Positions 1 through 6,876 of a DNA stretch of 13,355 nucleotides are shown here, piece after piece. The stretch spans positions 1 through 13,355 of the forward strand of contig CANNLB010000007.1 of the NCBI GenBank assembly GCA_947505565.1, given 5' to 3'. The position numbers and the translations under genes were made by a program. The first letter of the stretch is position 1. Each line of letters starts with the position of its first letter. The notes under the pieces were generated by a model, which worked only from the letters and a program-made list of their open reading frames with translations, was not told the DNA's origin and did not search any database. Source of the DNA: Acidobacteriota bacterium (lineage in GTDB: Bacteria; Acidobacteriota; Terriglobia; Bryobacterales; Bryobacteraceae).

Positions 1-1
1 G

Positions 2-622
2 CGAATTGAATCGGGTGAGTGTATAGGAATCACCGGCCCCACAGGATCGGGGAAGACGACGTTGCTGAGTCTGCTGAAGAGATTCTACGATGTTCATGAC
101 GGCAGCATCCGCCTCGATGGCGTCGAAGTCCGCTGCCCCCTTGCCGGAGAGCACCAATGGGAGAACGCCCGCACCGCGGCCCGGGTCCTCCGACTCCGCG
201 GCGTGCCCCTCGCCGGCATGGCCACCGCCGTTTGGCCCGGCCGCCTGGAACGCGTCAGCCGCCATCCCGAGATCATTCTTGATGGAGCACACAACCCTGC
301 CGGAGCCCAAGCCCTCGCCCGCTACATCCAAAAGTTCCACCCCGGCCGCCGCATTGGCATGATCTTCGGCACAATGCGCGACAAGGCTTTCGAGGAGATC
401 ACCTCCATCCTCTTCCCCGTCGTTGACGAACTCATCTGCACGGCCCCCGACCAGGCTCGCGCTCTTCGGCCCGAAGCGATTCTCGATCTCGCCCCTCATC
501 CCAACGCCCGCGCCGCCGAAAATCTCTCCGCCGCCCTGGTGCTTCCTCGCCATTGCGACGTACTTTTCATCACCGGTTCACTTTACCTAGTAGGAGAGGC
601 GCGGGCTCTCCTCGTACAATAG
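2..622 (+). CDS. folC: Chimeric ORF: ABC ATPase start joined to FolC C-terminal domain (5' partial)
   Basis: The frame is open from the left edge. Its first ~40 codons read as the start of an ABC-transporter nucleotide-binding domain, with Walker A GPTGSGKT at 35-58 and then LLKRFYDVHDGSIRLDGV, as in MsbA-type exporters. From about 128 it reads as the end of folylpolyglutamate/dihydrofolate synthase: PLAGEHQWENA, WPGRLERV, the Mur-ligase motif DGAHNP, FGTMRDK and a closing FITGSLYLVGEARAL. FolC adds glutamate to folates in the cytoplasm. The ABC part lacks Q-loop, signature and Walker B, and the FolC part lacks its own P-loop and central domain, so neither enzyme is complete. Both halves share one frame, joined near VEVR. 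It lies 18 bp before the acyltransferase gene. It could be a true fusion by deletion or a contig misjoin; the two domain identities are much surer than the fusion. Confidence 0.7.
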   Translation, partial: RIESGECIGITGPTGSGKTTLLSLLKRFYDVHDGSIRLDGVEVRCPLAGEHQWENARTAARVLRLRGVPLAGMATAVWPGRLERVSRHPEIILDGAHNPAGAQALARYIQKFHPGRRIGMIFGTMRDKAFEEITSILFPVVDELICTAPDQARALRPEAILDLAPHPNARAAENLSAALVLPRHCDVLFITGSLYLVGEARALLVQ

Positions 623-640
623 AGGGTTCACCCCTACTGC

Positions 641-1363
641 ATGTCTTTTGCCTTAATCCGTACCTTGTTGATTACCGACCCGCTCATTGTTTTGGCGACG
701 GTTGTGATGGGAATCATTAGCTTCTGCCTCATCCCCATCGATAAAGATGGCAGTAAGCAGATCTGGTGCGCCAAGTTCTGGGGCCGCATGCTCACCCGCA
801 TCCTCGGCATGAGAATGGAAGTCGAAGGCCTCGAAAACCTCGATCCGCACGCCCACTACATCTTCGCCGGCAATCACCGCAGCTACTCCGATACCCCGGC
901 CCTGCTCTACGCCCTGCCCTACAATTTTCGTTTTATGGCCAGAAGCGGGCTTTTCGATATCCCTATCATGGGTACCCACTTGCGAACGGCCGGCCACGTC
1001 TCGGTCTCTCTCGAAAACCCTCGGGAAGCCGTCCGCAGCCTCGTCGAGGCCGGTAACAAGATCCGGAACGAAAAGCTGTCGATCCTCATTTTCCCCGAAG
1101 GCGGCCGGACCGAAGGCCCTCTCGAGCCCTTCAAAGAAGGCGTCGCCATCCTCGGCATCAAAAGCGGCGCCCCCATTGTCCCCTTCGGCCTCATCGGCAC
1201 CCGCGAGATCCTCCCCATGCACGGCGTCGCCATCCGCGGCGGGGTCGTCAAAGTGCGCATCGGCAAACCCATTCCCACCGAAGGATTGGGCAACCGCGAC
1301 AAGGGTGCGCTCACCGAACAGGTACGCAACGAAGTGGCGGCATTGCTCGGCATCGCGCCGTAG
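641..1363 (+). CDS. plsC: 1-acyl-sn-glycerol-3-phosphate acyltransferase (PlsC family)
   Basis: This 240-residue protein should transfer an acyl chain to the sn-2 position of lysophosphatidate at the inner face of the membrane, in phospholipid synthesis. Residues 5-32 form a hydrophobic N-terminal anchor. The catalytic motif I is NHRSYSD (H79, D84), the glycerol-phosphate site is FPEGGRTEG (151-159) and the fourth block is PIVPFGLIGT (178-187); AGHVSV at 117-122 fits the region between. Length is typical of the family. The ATG at 641 is the first start after the folC stop; AGAGGG at 621-626 is a rather distant ribosome site, so translation may depend on upstream transcription. It is probably cotranscribed with the flanking plus-strand genes. 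The exact acyl acceptor cannot be read from the sequence, so the symbol is by family. Confidence 0.9.
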   Translation: MSFALIRTLLITDPLIVLATVVMGIISFCLIPIDKDGSKQIWCAKFWGRMLTRILGMRMEVEGLENLDPHAHYIFAGNHRSYSDTPALLYALPYNFRFMARSGLFDIPIMGTHLRTAGHVSVSLENPREAVRSLVEAGNKIRNEKLSILIFPEGGRTEGPLEPFKEGVAILGIKSGAPIVPFGLIGTREILPMHGVAIRGGVVKVRIGKPIPTEGLGNRDKGALTEQVRNEVAALLGIAP

Positions 1364-1366
1364 CCC

Positions 1367-1372
1367 TATACT
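1367..1372 (+). promoter_or_regulatory. Putative -10 element of the amidohydrolase gene
   Basis: TATACT lies seven bases before the ATG at 1380. TTGCTC at 1343-1348, inside the end of plsC, is a possible -35 element with an 18-base spacer. A transcript started here would have almost no leader, which fits the absence of a well-spaced Shine-Dalgarno site (AAGGA directly abuts the ATG). This is inference from motif and spacing only. Confidence 0.4.
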
Positions 1373-1379
1373 GCAAGGA

Positions 1380-2483
1380 ATGAAGAACGCCTTGCTGCTG
1401 GTGCTTCCAGTCGCGCTGCTCGCGCAACCGGATTTCCCGCGTCCCAACAAAGACGCGGTGATGTCGATGGAAGACTACAACCCCAAATCCGGGCTAACCG
1501 TCGAAGAGCACCCCGTAAAACGGGCCAAATATCCCTTTATCGACGTGCATAACCACCAGCGCGGCGAAATGAACAAAGCCGCGCTCGATAAGCTCGTCAA
1601 GGACATGGACGGCCTCAACCTTCAAGTGATGGTCAACCTTTCCGGCGGCTACGGCGACCGCCTGAAGAAGGCCGTCGACAACATGAAGGGCAACTATCCC
1701 AAACGCTTCGTCATCTTCGCCAACCTCAACTTCGAAGACATGGAAGCCCCGGACTACCCCGATACGGTCGCCAAACAGCTCGAGCAGGACATCAAAAACG
1801 GAGCCCAGGGGTTAAAGTTTTTCAAGAATTTCGGCATGGACCTTCGCATCAAGAGCGGCGAGCGGATCAAGATCGATGACCCCCGCTTCGACAAGGCCTT
1901 CGAAATCTGTGCCAAGTACAAAGTGCCGGTGCTGATCCACACCGCCGAGCCCCGCCAGTTCTTTCAACCGTGGGACAAGGACAACGAGCGTTGGCTCGAA
2001 CTGAAGCAATTCCCGAGCCGTTATCGTCCACCAGACAAGTACCCGACCTGGGAAACCCTGATGGGCGAACTCTATTCGCGCATCCGCCGCCACCCCAAAA
2101 CGACCTTCATCAACGCCCACCTCGGCTGGCTCGGCGGCGACCTCGGGCAACTCGGCAAGCTGATGGATAAGTACCCCAACATGCTCGGGGAAGTCGGCGC
2201 CATCCTGGCCGAACTCGGCCGCCAGCCCCGGACCGCCAAGGCGTTCTTCACGAAGTATCAGGACCGCGTCTTGTTCGGCAAGGACATCTGGGAGACGAGC
2301 GAGTATTTCACGTACTTCCGCGTCTTCGAGACCGGCGACGAGTACTTCGACTACTACCGCAAACGCCATGCCTTTTGGAAGATGTACGGCATGGACCTTC
2401 CCGACGAAGTCTTGAAGAAGCTCTACTACAAGAACGGACTTCGCGTCATCCCCGGCATCGACGCTAGCCAGTTCCCCAACTAG
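1380..2483 (+). CDS. Exported amidohydrolase-2 family metal-dependent hydrolase
   Basis: This 367-residue protein has the amidohydrolase_2 TIM-barrel plan. After a signal peptide (MKNALLLVLPVALLAQ, residues 1-16) comes the metal-binding pair in DVHNHQ (H57, H59), then GLKFFKN (K146), LIHTAE (H187), NAHLGW (H247) and LFGKD with the late aspartate (D302). Family members hydrolyse or decarboxylate cyclic or carboxylated substrates; the substrate here is not evident. The frame is open further upstream, to 1176, but that part overlaps plsC and has low-quality composition, and the ATG at 1380 is followed at once by the signal peptide, which decides the start. It follows plsC by 16 bp, so read-through is likely, with a candidate promoter of its own at 1367. 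The gene looks undamaged. Confidence 0.88.
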   Translation: MKNALLLVLPVALLAQPDFPRPNKDAVMSMEDYNPKSGLTVEEHPVKRAKYPFIDVHNHQRGEMNKAALDKLVKDMDGLNLQVMVNLSGGYGDRLKKAVDNMKGNYPKRFVIFANLNFEDMEAPDYPDTVAKQLEQDIKNGAQGLKFFKNFGMDLRIKSGERIKIDDPRFDKAFEICAKYKVPVLIHTAEPRQFFQPWDKDNERWLELKQFPSRYRPPDKYPTWETLMGELYSRIRRHPKTTFINAHLGWLGGDLGQLGKLMDKYPNMLGEVGAILAELGRQPRTAKAFFTKYQDRVLFGKDIWETSEYFTYFRVFETGDEYFDYYRKRHAFWKMYGMDLPDEVLKKLYYKNGLRVIPGIDASQFPN

Positions 2484-2536
2484 CGCTCTAGCGTAGCGCG
2501 CTCATCGGACCGTCCGCCAGCCACTAGATTGCAGAG

Positions 2537-2949
2537 TTAGATCACTACTCCGCGCGGCGACGCCCAATACTCAGCCGTTTGGGCTTCCACCCGCGGCAAA
2601 GCCAATGCGGGATCGTTCAACCCTTTGGGAACCAAGCCGAGTAGGGCGGGTTTCAAAGGGCTGCGTTTTTGGCACCGTCGACGACCATGTGTCCGAAGTG
2701 CCGCAGGTCCAGGAAGCTCTTCAGGTCCGCGCTTCGCGCCGTCATGCTCACCACCTTGTCCGCGGCAAGCTCAGTGGCTTTCCCGGAGGAGCGTTAGGTA
2801 AAGAACCACGGCTCTCCATCGAACGGCGCCTGCTGCATCGCCATTGGCCTGCTATGCAAAGTGCCGTCAGCTTGCACCGTTGTCAACATGCGGATCCGCA
2901 TGTCTTGCAAGAGCTCCCGAACTTTGGAAATCGACCCCGCTCGGCTCAA
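2537..2949 (-). pseudogene. General-stress-protein-26-like / PPOX flavin-binding protein, inactivated
   Basis: On the minus strand this reads as a Pyridox_oxase_2-type split-barrel protein (flavin- or deazaflavin-binding, cytoplasmic). The N-terminal half has SISKVRELLQDM, MLTTVQADGTLHSRPMA and FDGEPWFFT; the C-terminal end has NPPYSAWFP, KGLNDPALAL and VEAQTAEYW before a TAA at 2537-2539. Three lesions break it: TAA at 2794-2796 after WFFT, TGA at 2653-2655 where the family usually has the tryptophan of LWNP, and a one-base loss in the GGG at 2627-2629 (CCC on the coding strand) between WFP and KGL. Total length is close to that of the family, so it decayed by point changes. The start is uncertain: TTG at 2949 is possible, and the frame runs on upstream into another remnant. 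Confidence 0.72.
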
Positions 2950-3365
2950 TTCAGCGATTAAGTAAATCGCGTCTGATTCAGAACGAACCAAAGGAGGATC
3001 AGACTGGTCGGCATACCCAACGGATAAGCGCCTAGATACTTTGTATTCAAAGACCTCTAGAGAGAGGATCGTTTCCGCCCTGTAACTGTTCCCAGCGATT
3101 TCCCAAAGAGTTCGAGCAGTCACACGAACCGGTGCCAAGCTATTCTGCGGCAGAAACTGCGCAGCCTCCGCCGGTTTCGAACCAGTCGCCACCCCGGCCG
3201 GCAACAGACCGACCAAGTCAATCCCCTTCACAGGCAGCAGCTCGCTCATCCGTTGGATCGCGATCTCGGCCGCCTCCACCGCACTGATATCGGGCCGCGC
3301 CTGCCTGCACGGCCAATTCAAACTGGGGGCCCAACTCCTGATAGACCCCGGAGAAGGAGCGACGA
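2950..3365 (-). pseudogene. Unassigned coding remnant, possibly the end of a GspK-like pseudopilin
   Basis: I do not recognise this securely. The minus strand reads SGVYQELGPQFELAVQAG in one frame, then, after a one-base shift near 3300, PDISAVEAAEIAIQRM and on to SLAPVRVTARTLWEIAG and NSYRAETILSLEVFEYKV. The order (a YxxLxPxxT-like segment, a short alpha-helical repeat, then a beta-rich RVTARTxxxxGxxYRxE tail) resembles the C-terminus of type II secretion minor pseudopilin GspK, but similarity is weak and no other secretion gene is in the window. Third codon positions are AT-richer than in the neighbours. The frame continues without a stop into the PPOX-like pseudogene, which suggests a deletion joined the two. 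The 5' part also overlaps the upstream region of the plus-strand S4 gene. Confidence 0.28.
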
Positions 3366-3396
3366 TCAAGCCTACCGCACCGTGCTACGGTATCCC

Positions 3397-3402
3397 AAGG
3401 AG
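3397..3402 (+). promoter_or_regulatory. Ribosome binding site of the S4-domain gene
   Basis: AAGGAG lies 11 bases before the GTG at 3414. It supports the GTG as start, since no ATG lies close by in this frame and the S4 domain begins straight after it. Confidence 0.6.
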
Positions 3403-3413
3403 ACTGTACCCGC

Positions 3414-3785
3414 GTGAGAATCGATAAATGGCTCTGGGCCGCCCGCTTCTTTAAGACCCGATCCCTCGCCAGCAAGGCTTGTGAGCTGAGCCGGGTCACC
3501 TCCAACGGTCAGTCCACCAAGCCTTCGAAGGACGTCCGCCTCGGCGACCAGCTTCAAATCAAGACCCCCAGTGGCGACTTCCATGTGGAGGTGCTCGCCC
3601 TCAGCGAGATTCGCGGTCCGGCAGCCGATGCCCAGAGCCTGTACCGGGAGTCCGTCGCCAGCCAGGAGCTCCGCCGCAAGGTGGCCGAAGAGAAGAAAGC
3701 CATGCCCCACTTTGAAGCCGACCGACAAGGCAAGCCCTCTAAACGGGACCGCCGCAGCCTCGACCGCTTCCACAGCTTCAATTAA
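3414..3785 (+). CDS. Hsp15-like S4-domain RNA-binding protein
   Basis: This small basic 123-residue protein matches the Hsp15/HslR family, which binds stalled 50S subunits carrying a nascent chain and helps recycle them. The S4 domain starts at residue 2: RIDKWLWAARFFKTRSLA (2-19), then ACELSRVTSNGQSTKPSKDV (23-42) and LGDQLQI (43-49). The charged C-terminal tail (KVAEEKKAMPHFEADRQGKPSKRDRRSLDR) is typical of the family. The start is GTG with a clear AAGGAG site. Unlike most members, the loop has TSNGQ rather than xVNGK, a small change at an RNA-contact turn. The stop TAA (3783-3785) overlaps the stop of the converging DUF4097 gene by two bases. The gene is intact. Confidence 0.85.
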   Translation: MRIDKWLWAARFFKTRSLASKACELSRVTSNGQSTKPSKDVRLGDQLQIKTPSGDFHVEVLALSEIRGPAADAQSLYRESVASQELRRKVAEEKKAMPHFEADRQGKPSKRDRRSLDRFHSFN

Positions 3786-4451
3786 ATCCGCTCCAGGTGT
3801 ACCCCGCCGTTGGTGGTCAAAAGATGGATCAGCGGTGCACCCGAGCCGATGTTGAAATCGAGTTTCCGCAGGCGCCGTTCGCCCGGGGTCGAAGGAACGG
3901 GGAAGTCCGAGCGGATGCTGCCATTGGTCGTTTCGGTCTGAACATGGCAGGTTAATGGAGCTACTCGTCCAGCTATCGCCGTCGAGTTCCACATGGACCC
4001 CGCCGTTGGTCGTCCGGATATCGAGGCGGCGCTTGCTGTCGGAAGCGGTGATCCCGCCGCTGTGCGTGGTGAGGCTCTGGTCGGTCGCATGCGGGACGAA
4101 GACTGCGTAGGAGACCGACCGGCCAGTACTGTTTCTTGTCTCCGGGCCAGAGGGGCGGATCGTGCCAGCCGCGGAGCCCGAATGCACTTGGCTGGCAATC
4201 AGGCCGGCCCCGGAGTCGATGTTGGCCCAGGCTTCGATTTTCGAACGGACGAGCGTCTCCTTGCCGGTCCACCCCCGGACGGTGACGCCGCCATTGCTGC
4301 CAGCGTCGATCGACCAGCGCGAAAGGCTGGGGACAGTCTGTTCACTGATCGTGCAGTGGCATTGGTCGCAGGTTACGGTTTTGTCGCGATTGTCGCGGAG
4401 CTGGCCGAAGCAGATGATGGCCGAAAGAATGCGCAGGATTGGGAGTTTCAT
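3782..4451 (-). pseudogene. DUF4097-family TNGG-repeat beta-strand protein, frameshifted
   Basis: The minus-strand ATG at 4451, just after GAGGAG, opens a protein with a short hydrophobic leader (MKLPILRILSAIICFG) and DUF4097-type repeats: DAGSNGGVTVRGW, GPETRNSTGRSVSYAVFVP, RTTNGGVHVELDGDSW. Near 3945-3955 the reading frame must change; the next frame gives CHVQTETTNGSIRSDFPV and ends in LTTNGGVHLERI at TAA 3784-3782. Compared with relatives, which have about six TNGG units, two stretches seem missing: one around ITASDSKRRLDIR and one at the frameshift. Members form right-handed beta-helix-like surfaces and are of unknown function, often exported. It follows the TPR gene by 31 bp on the same strand. 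Loss by recombination between TNGG codon repeats would explain the missing units. Confidence 0.75.
3801..4010. repeat. Direct 14-bp repeats encoding TNGGV
   Basis: ACCCCGCCGTTGGT occurs at 3801-3814 and again at 3997-4010. Read on the minus strand both code for TNGGV units of the DUF4097 protein. Such repeats are plausible endpoints for slippage, unequal recombination or assembly collapse in this gene. Confidence 0.85.
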
Positions 4452-4482
4452 CTCCTCTCGCTACGGATGACGAGCAGGACGG

Positions 4483-5310
4483 TTACTGGTTCGCGGCGAA
4501 CTTTCGTTTGTACTCGGTCTGAGCCGCGTTGGCTTCCGCCGTGCGGCCGACGGCGCGGAGGCATTTCGAGAGCGGTAACAGCAAGGCCGGGTCGGCGGTG
4601 GCAGCGGCTTCCAGGTGAGTGAGAGCCTCGGCAGCACGGTCCAGAGCGAGCAACGCTTTGCCCAGTTCGGCCCGGGCGGGCAGCAGCGATGCGGCGGCCC
4701 GCTCCAGATAAGCCAGGCCTGCCGCGGGGCCGTCGAGCCGAACGAGCGTATCGCCAAACTCGTATTGCGAGGTTGGGTCGTCCAACGAAAGCCCCGTGAA
4801 CAGCCGCTTGGCGTCGGCATACTGGCGGGCGTTCCAGTAGCAATGGGCCGCTTGGCGGGCCACCGGGGGGCCCTTCTTCGAGGTTGTCAGCGCGGCCTCG
4901 TAGGCCTTGGCGGCCAAGCTATAACGCTTGCACCCGTAGAGGGCGTCGGCAAGTTCCAGTTGAGCCTGATCGCGGTTCCACCGCAACGCCTTCTCCAGCG
5001 GCCCGATCGCCTCGCAAGGCTTCTTCAGTTTGAGCTGCGAAAGGCCGAGCAGGAAGTGGGTGGGGCCCGGCGGCGGGTTGGTCTTGAGGAACTGGCCGAA
5101 CTCCGAGACCGCCTCGGCGTAGCGCCCCGCCGAATGGAGGGTGATGCCGAGGTTCATCCGCCACATCGGGTTGGCAGGATCGACACTCACCAGTTGGCGA
5201 TAGGCTGCTTCGGCTTCGTTGAACCGTTGCGCCCGCAGCGCCTTAGCGCCTTGCTGGGAGAGCAGAGCAGGGTCTGCCACTTGAAAGAAAAATAAGAGTA
5301 GGGGGATCAT
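4483..5310 (-). CDS. Exported tetratricopeptide-repeat protein
   Basis: The 275-residue protein starts with a short hydrophobic segment (MIPLLLFFFQVADP) that may act as a signal or anchor, followed by about seven TPR-like helix pairs: ALRAQRFNEAEAAYRQLVSV, NLGITLHSAGRYAEAVSEF, LLGLSQLKLKKPCEAIGPLE, ELADALYGCKRYSLAAKAYE, HCYWNARQYADAKRLF, ELGKALLALDRAAEALTHLE and SKCLRAVGRTAEANAA. TPRs are protein-docking scaffolds; the partner is unknown, but the preceding gene is a natural candidate. Its ATG (5308-5310) overlaps the TGA of the CRTAC1-type gene in an ATGA, which decides this start over the longer frame and indicates translational coupling. Paired CRTAC1-type and TPR proteins are common in Acidobacteriota. 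The gene is undamaged. Confidence 0.87.
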   Translation of the reverse strand: MIPLLLFFFQVADPALLSQQGAKALRAQRFNEAEAAYRQLVSVDPANPMWRMNLGITLHSAGRYAEAVSEFGQFLKTNPPPGPTHFLLGLSQLKLKKPCEAIGPLEKALRWNRDQAQLELADALYGCKRYSLAAKAYEAALTTSKKGPPVARQAAHCYWNARQYADAKRLFTGLSLDDPTSQYEFGDTLVRLDGPAAGLAYLERAAASLLPARAELGKALLALDRAAEALTHLEAAATADPALLLPLSKCLRAVGRTAEANAAQTEYKRKFAANQ

Positions 5311-6863
5311 GGTTGGGCGACCAGGGTCTGATTGGGCTTGACGGCCTTCCACTCGCGGATGCGGCCCGAGGGCCACGTTACGCGGACGTCAACAGTCTCG
5401 GCCAGCCCAAGGCCGAAGTGGAGCGGGCATTGGCAGGAAGAAGCGTATCCCTGCGTTGCGGATACCTGACGCCACTGCTGGCCGACCTGGACTTGGGCAC
5501 CGCCCTCGCGGACGTCCACTTTGAGCCAGCCATGAGCACGGGGACACCGCCCGGGGACGACACGGGCGGGCTGCGCCAGAGCCGTCGCCACAAGATCAAG
5601 GCACCCATCGTTGTTAAAGTCGGCGGCAATCAGGCCGCGGTATTGAGCAGCGGGCGCCGCGAAGTTGCCGCCGAGCGCGAACTGCCGATTGCCCAGGTTG
5701 CGGAACCACGATAGCGGCTCACGAACTTTATCGCCGCGGGCACCACGCGGAGACAGAACATCGCCGCGGGCCACCGCCAGGTCCTTCCATCCGTCGTTGT
5801 CAAGGTCAGCGAAGACGATCCCCCAACCGTTCATCGGACGCGTCAGAACCCCCATCTTCGACGAGACCGCGGCGTCCTGGAAGTCGGCACCCTGGTTGCG
5901 ATACAGCGGAAACGTCTCGTCTCGCAGCGCGGTGTAGATCAGGTCCGGCCGGCCGTCGTTGTCGTAGTCCTGCGCGTCGACGCCCATCGCCGAAGGCGGA
6001 TCTCCGCTGGCCGGGGCGGCGACGCCGCGATCGAAAGCCACCTCTTCAAACGTCCCCTTCCCCGTGTTCTGGAACAGGAAATTGAAGACGCGGTCGTTTG
6101 AGACAAAAATGTCGGGATAGCCATCGGCGTTAAAGTCTGCGACGGCGGCCGCCATCCCTTTACCCGCGTGGGCGGCGATGCCGGCGGCCTTGGAAACGTC
6201 GGTGAAGCTCCCGTGGCCGTTGTTGCGGAACAGGGCGTTGGGCTGGGCCTGGTAGAAGCGGGGATGGCAGAAGTCGGGGCGGCCATCGACGACGCAGGCA
6301 CGTTCGGTGGCGGGGTTCCATTGCACGTAGTTGACGACGAACAGGTCGAGATGGCCGTCGCGATCATAGTCGAGCCAGACGGCGCCCACTGACCAGCGGC
6401 CGTGGTTGTCGAGCCCAGCCTTAGCGGTGACGTTTTCGAAGCGACCGTTGCCAAGGTTGCGATACAGGGTGATCCCGTCGAGGCCGGAGACCAGCAGATC
6501 GGTGAGGCCGTCGTGGTCGTAGTCGCCGGCGGTGGCGGCGATGTCATAGCCCGAACCAGCCAGTCCGGAGTCGGCGGACCGGTCGGTAAAACGGAGGTTG
6601 CCGTCGTTGTGAAGGAAGCTGTTGGAGTGGGCGGGGGAGGACTTCAGGCCGGAGGGCAGAGGTGCGCCATTGGGGAAGTAGAGATCCAGCAGGCCGTCGT
6701 TATCGGCGTCGAAAACGGCGATGCCGCCGGGCATGGCGGCGGGTAAGGGATGGCGCATTCCTTCTCCCGTGAAGAGGGTGAACGGAAGGTCGGCCGCGAA
6801 GATGGAGAACGCGAGGAGCCCGAAAGCTCCTCGCCAGTAAAGGTTGCGCGAACAGCACCGCAT
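5307..6863 (-). CDS. CRTAC1-type exported protein: VCBS/FG-GAP repeats with ASPIC/UnbV domain
   Basis: This 518-residue protein has a signal peptide (cleavage likely after IFA, residue 23) and seven calcium-binding VCBS/FG-GAP motifs of DxDxDGxxD type: DADNDGLLD (52-60), DYDHDGLTD (114-122), DYDRDGHLD (165-173), DFNADGYPD (243-251), DYDNDGRPD (299-307), DLDNDGWKD (353-361) and DFNNDGCLD (415-423). These build a beta-propeller. The C-terminal ASPIC/UnbV domain (about 445-518) has HFGLGLAETVDVRVTWPSG. The domain start (GWLKVDVREGGAQVQV) is about a dozen residues shorter than in most relatives. It should act outside the cytoplasm; the ligand is unknown. The ATG at 6863 is preferred over the longer open frame because the signal peptide begins there. 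It lies 13 bp after the receptor remnant and overlaps the TPR gene by four bases. Confidence 0.9.
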   Translation of the reverse strand: MRCCSRNLYWRGAFGLLAFSIFAADLPFTLFTGEGMRHPLPAAMPGGIAVFDADNDGLLDLYFPNGAPLPSGLKSSPAHSNSFLHNDGNLRFTDRSADSGLAGSGYDIAATAGDYDHDGLTDLLVSGLDGITLYRNLGNGRFENVTAKAGLDNHGRWSVGAVWLDYDRDGHLDLFVVNYVQWNPATERACVVDGRPDFCHPRFYQAQPNALFRNNGHGSFTDVSKAAGIAAHAGKGMAAAVADFNADGYPDIFVSNDRVFNFLFQNTGKGTFEEVAFDRGVAAPASGDPPSAMGVDAQDYDNDGRPDLIYTALRDETFPLYRNQGADFQDAAVSSKMGVLTRPMNGWGIVFADLDNDGWKDLAVARGDVLSPRGARGDKVREPLSWFRNLGNRQFALGGNFAAPAAQYRGLIAADFNNDGCLDLVATALAQPARVVPGRCPRAHGWLKVDVREGGAQVQVGQQWRQVSATQGYASSCQCPLHFGLGLAETVDVRVTWPSGRIREWKAVKPNQTLVAQP

Positions 6864-6869
6864 TAGAAC

Positions 6870-6875
6870 AGTATC
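6870..6875 (-). promoter_or_regulatory. Possible -10 element before the CRTAC1-type gene
   Basis: GATACT on the minus strand ends six bases before the ATG at 6863, in the gap after the receptor remnant's TGA (6877-6879). It resembles the TATACT before the amidohydrolase start. No convincing -35 is visible, and no Shine-Dalgarno site lies in the gap. If used, it would let the CRTAC1-TPR pair be expressed independently of the dead receptor. Confidence 0.3.
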
Positions 6876-6876
6876 T

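Noticed and set aside
653..1450. Long open frame of 265 codons on the minus strand
   Set aside because: It lies antisense to plsC, whose motifs are all in place; its composition (Asp, Glu and Gly rich) is the usual shadow of a GC-rich gene.
1812..2369. Minus-strand open frame inside the amidohydrolase gene
   Set aside because: No family features; the plus strand carries the metal-binding residues in order.
2480..2504. AGCGC/GCGCT inverted repeat after the amidohydrolase stop as a terminator
   Set aside because: The stem is five pairs with an 11-base loop and no T run follows.
4615..5295. 226-codon plus-strand frame across the TPR gene
   Set aside because: Antisense shadow; the TPR consensus on the minus strand explains the sequence.
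5939..6547. Thr/Ser-rich 202-codon minus-strand frame
   Set aside because: It is the +1 shadow of the VCBS repeats; its repetition mirrors the DxDxDG codons.
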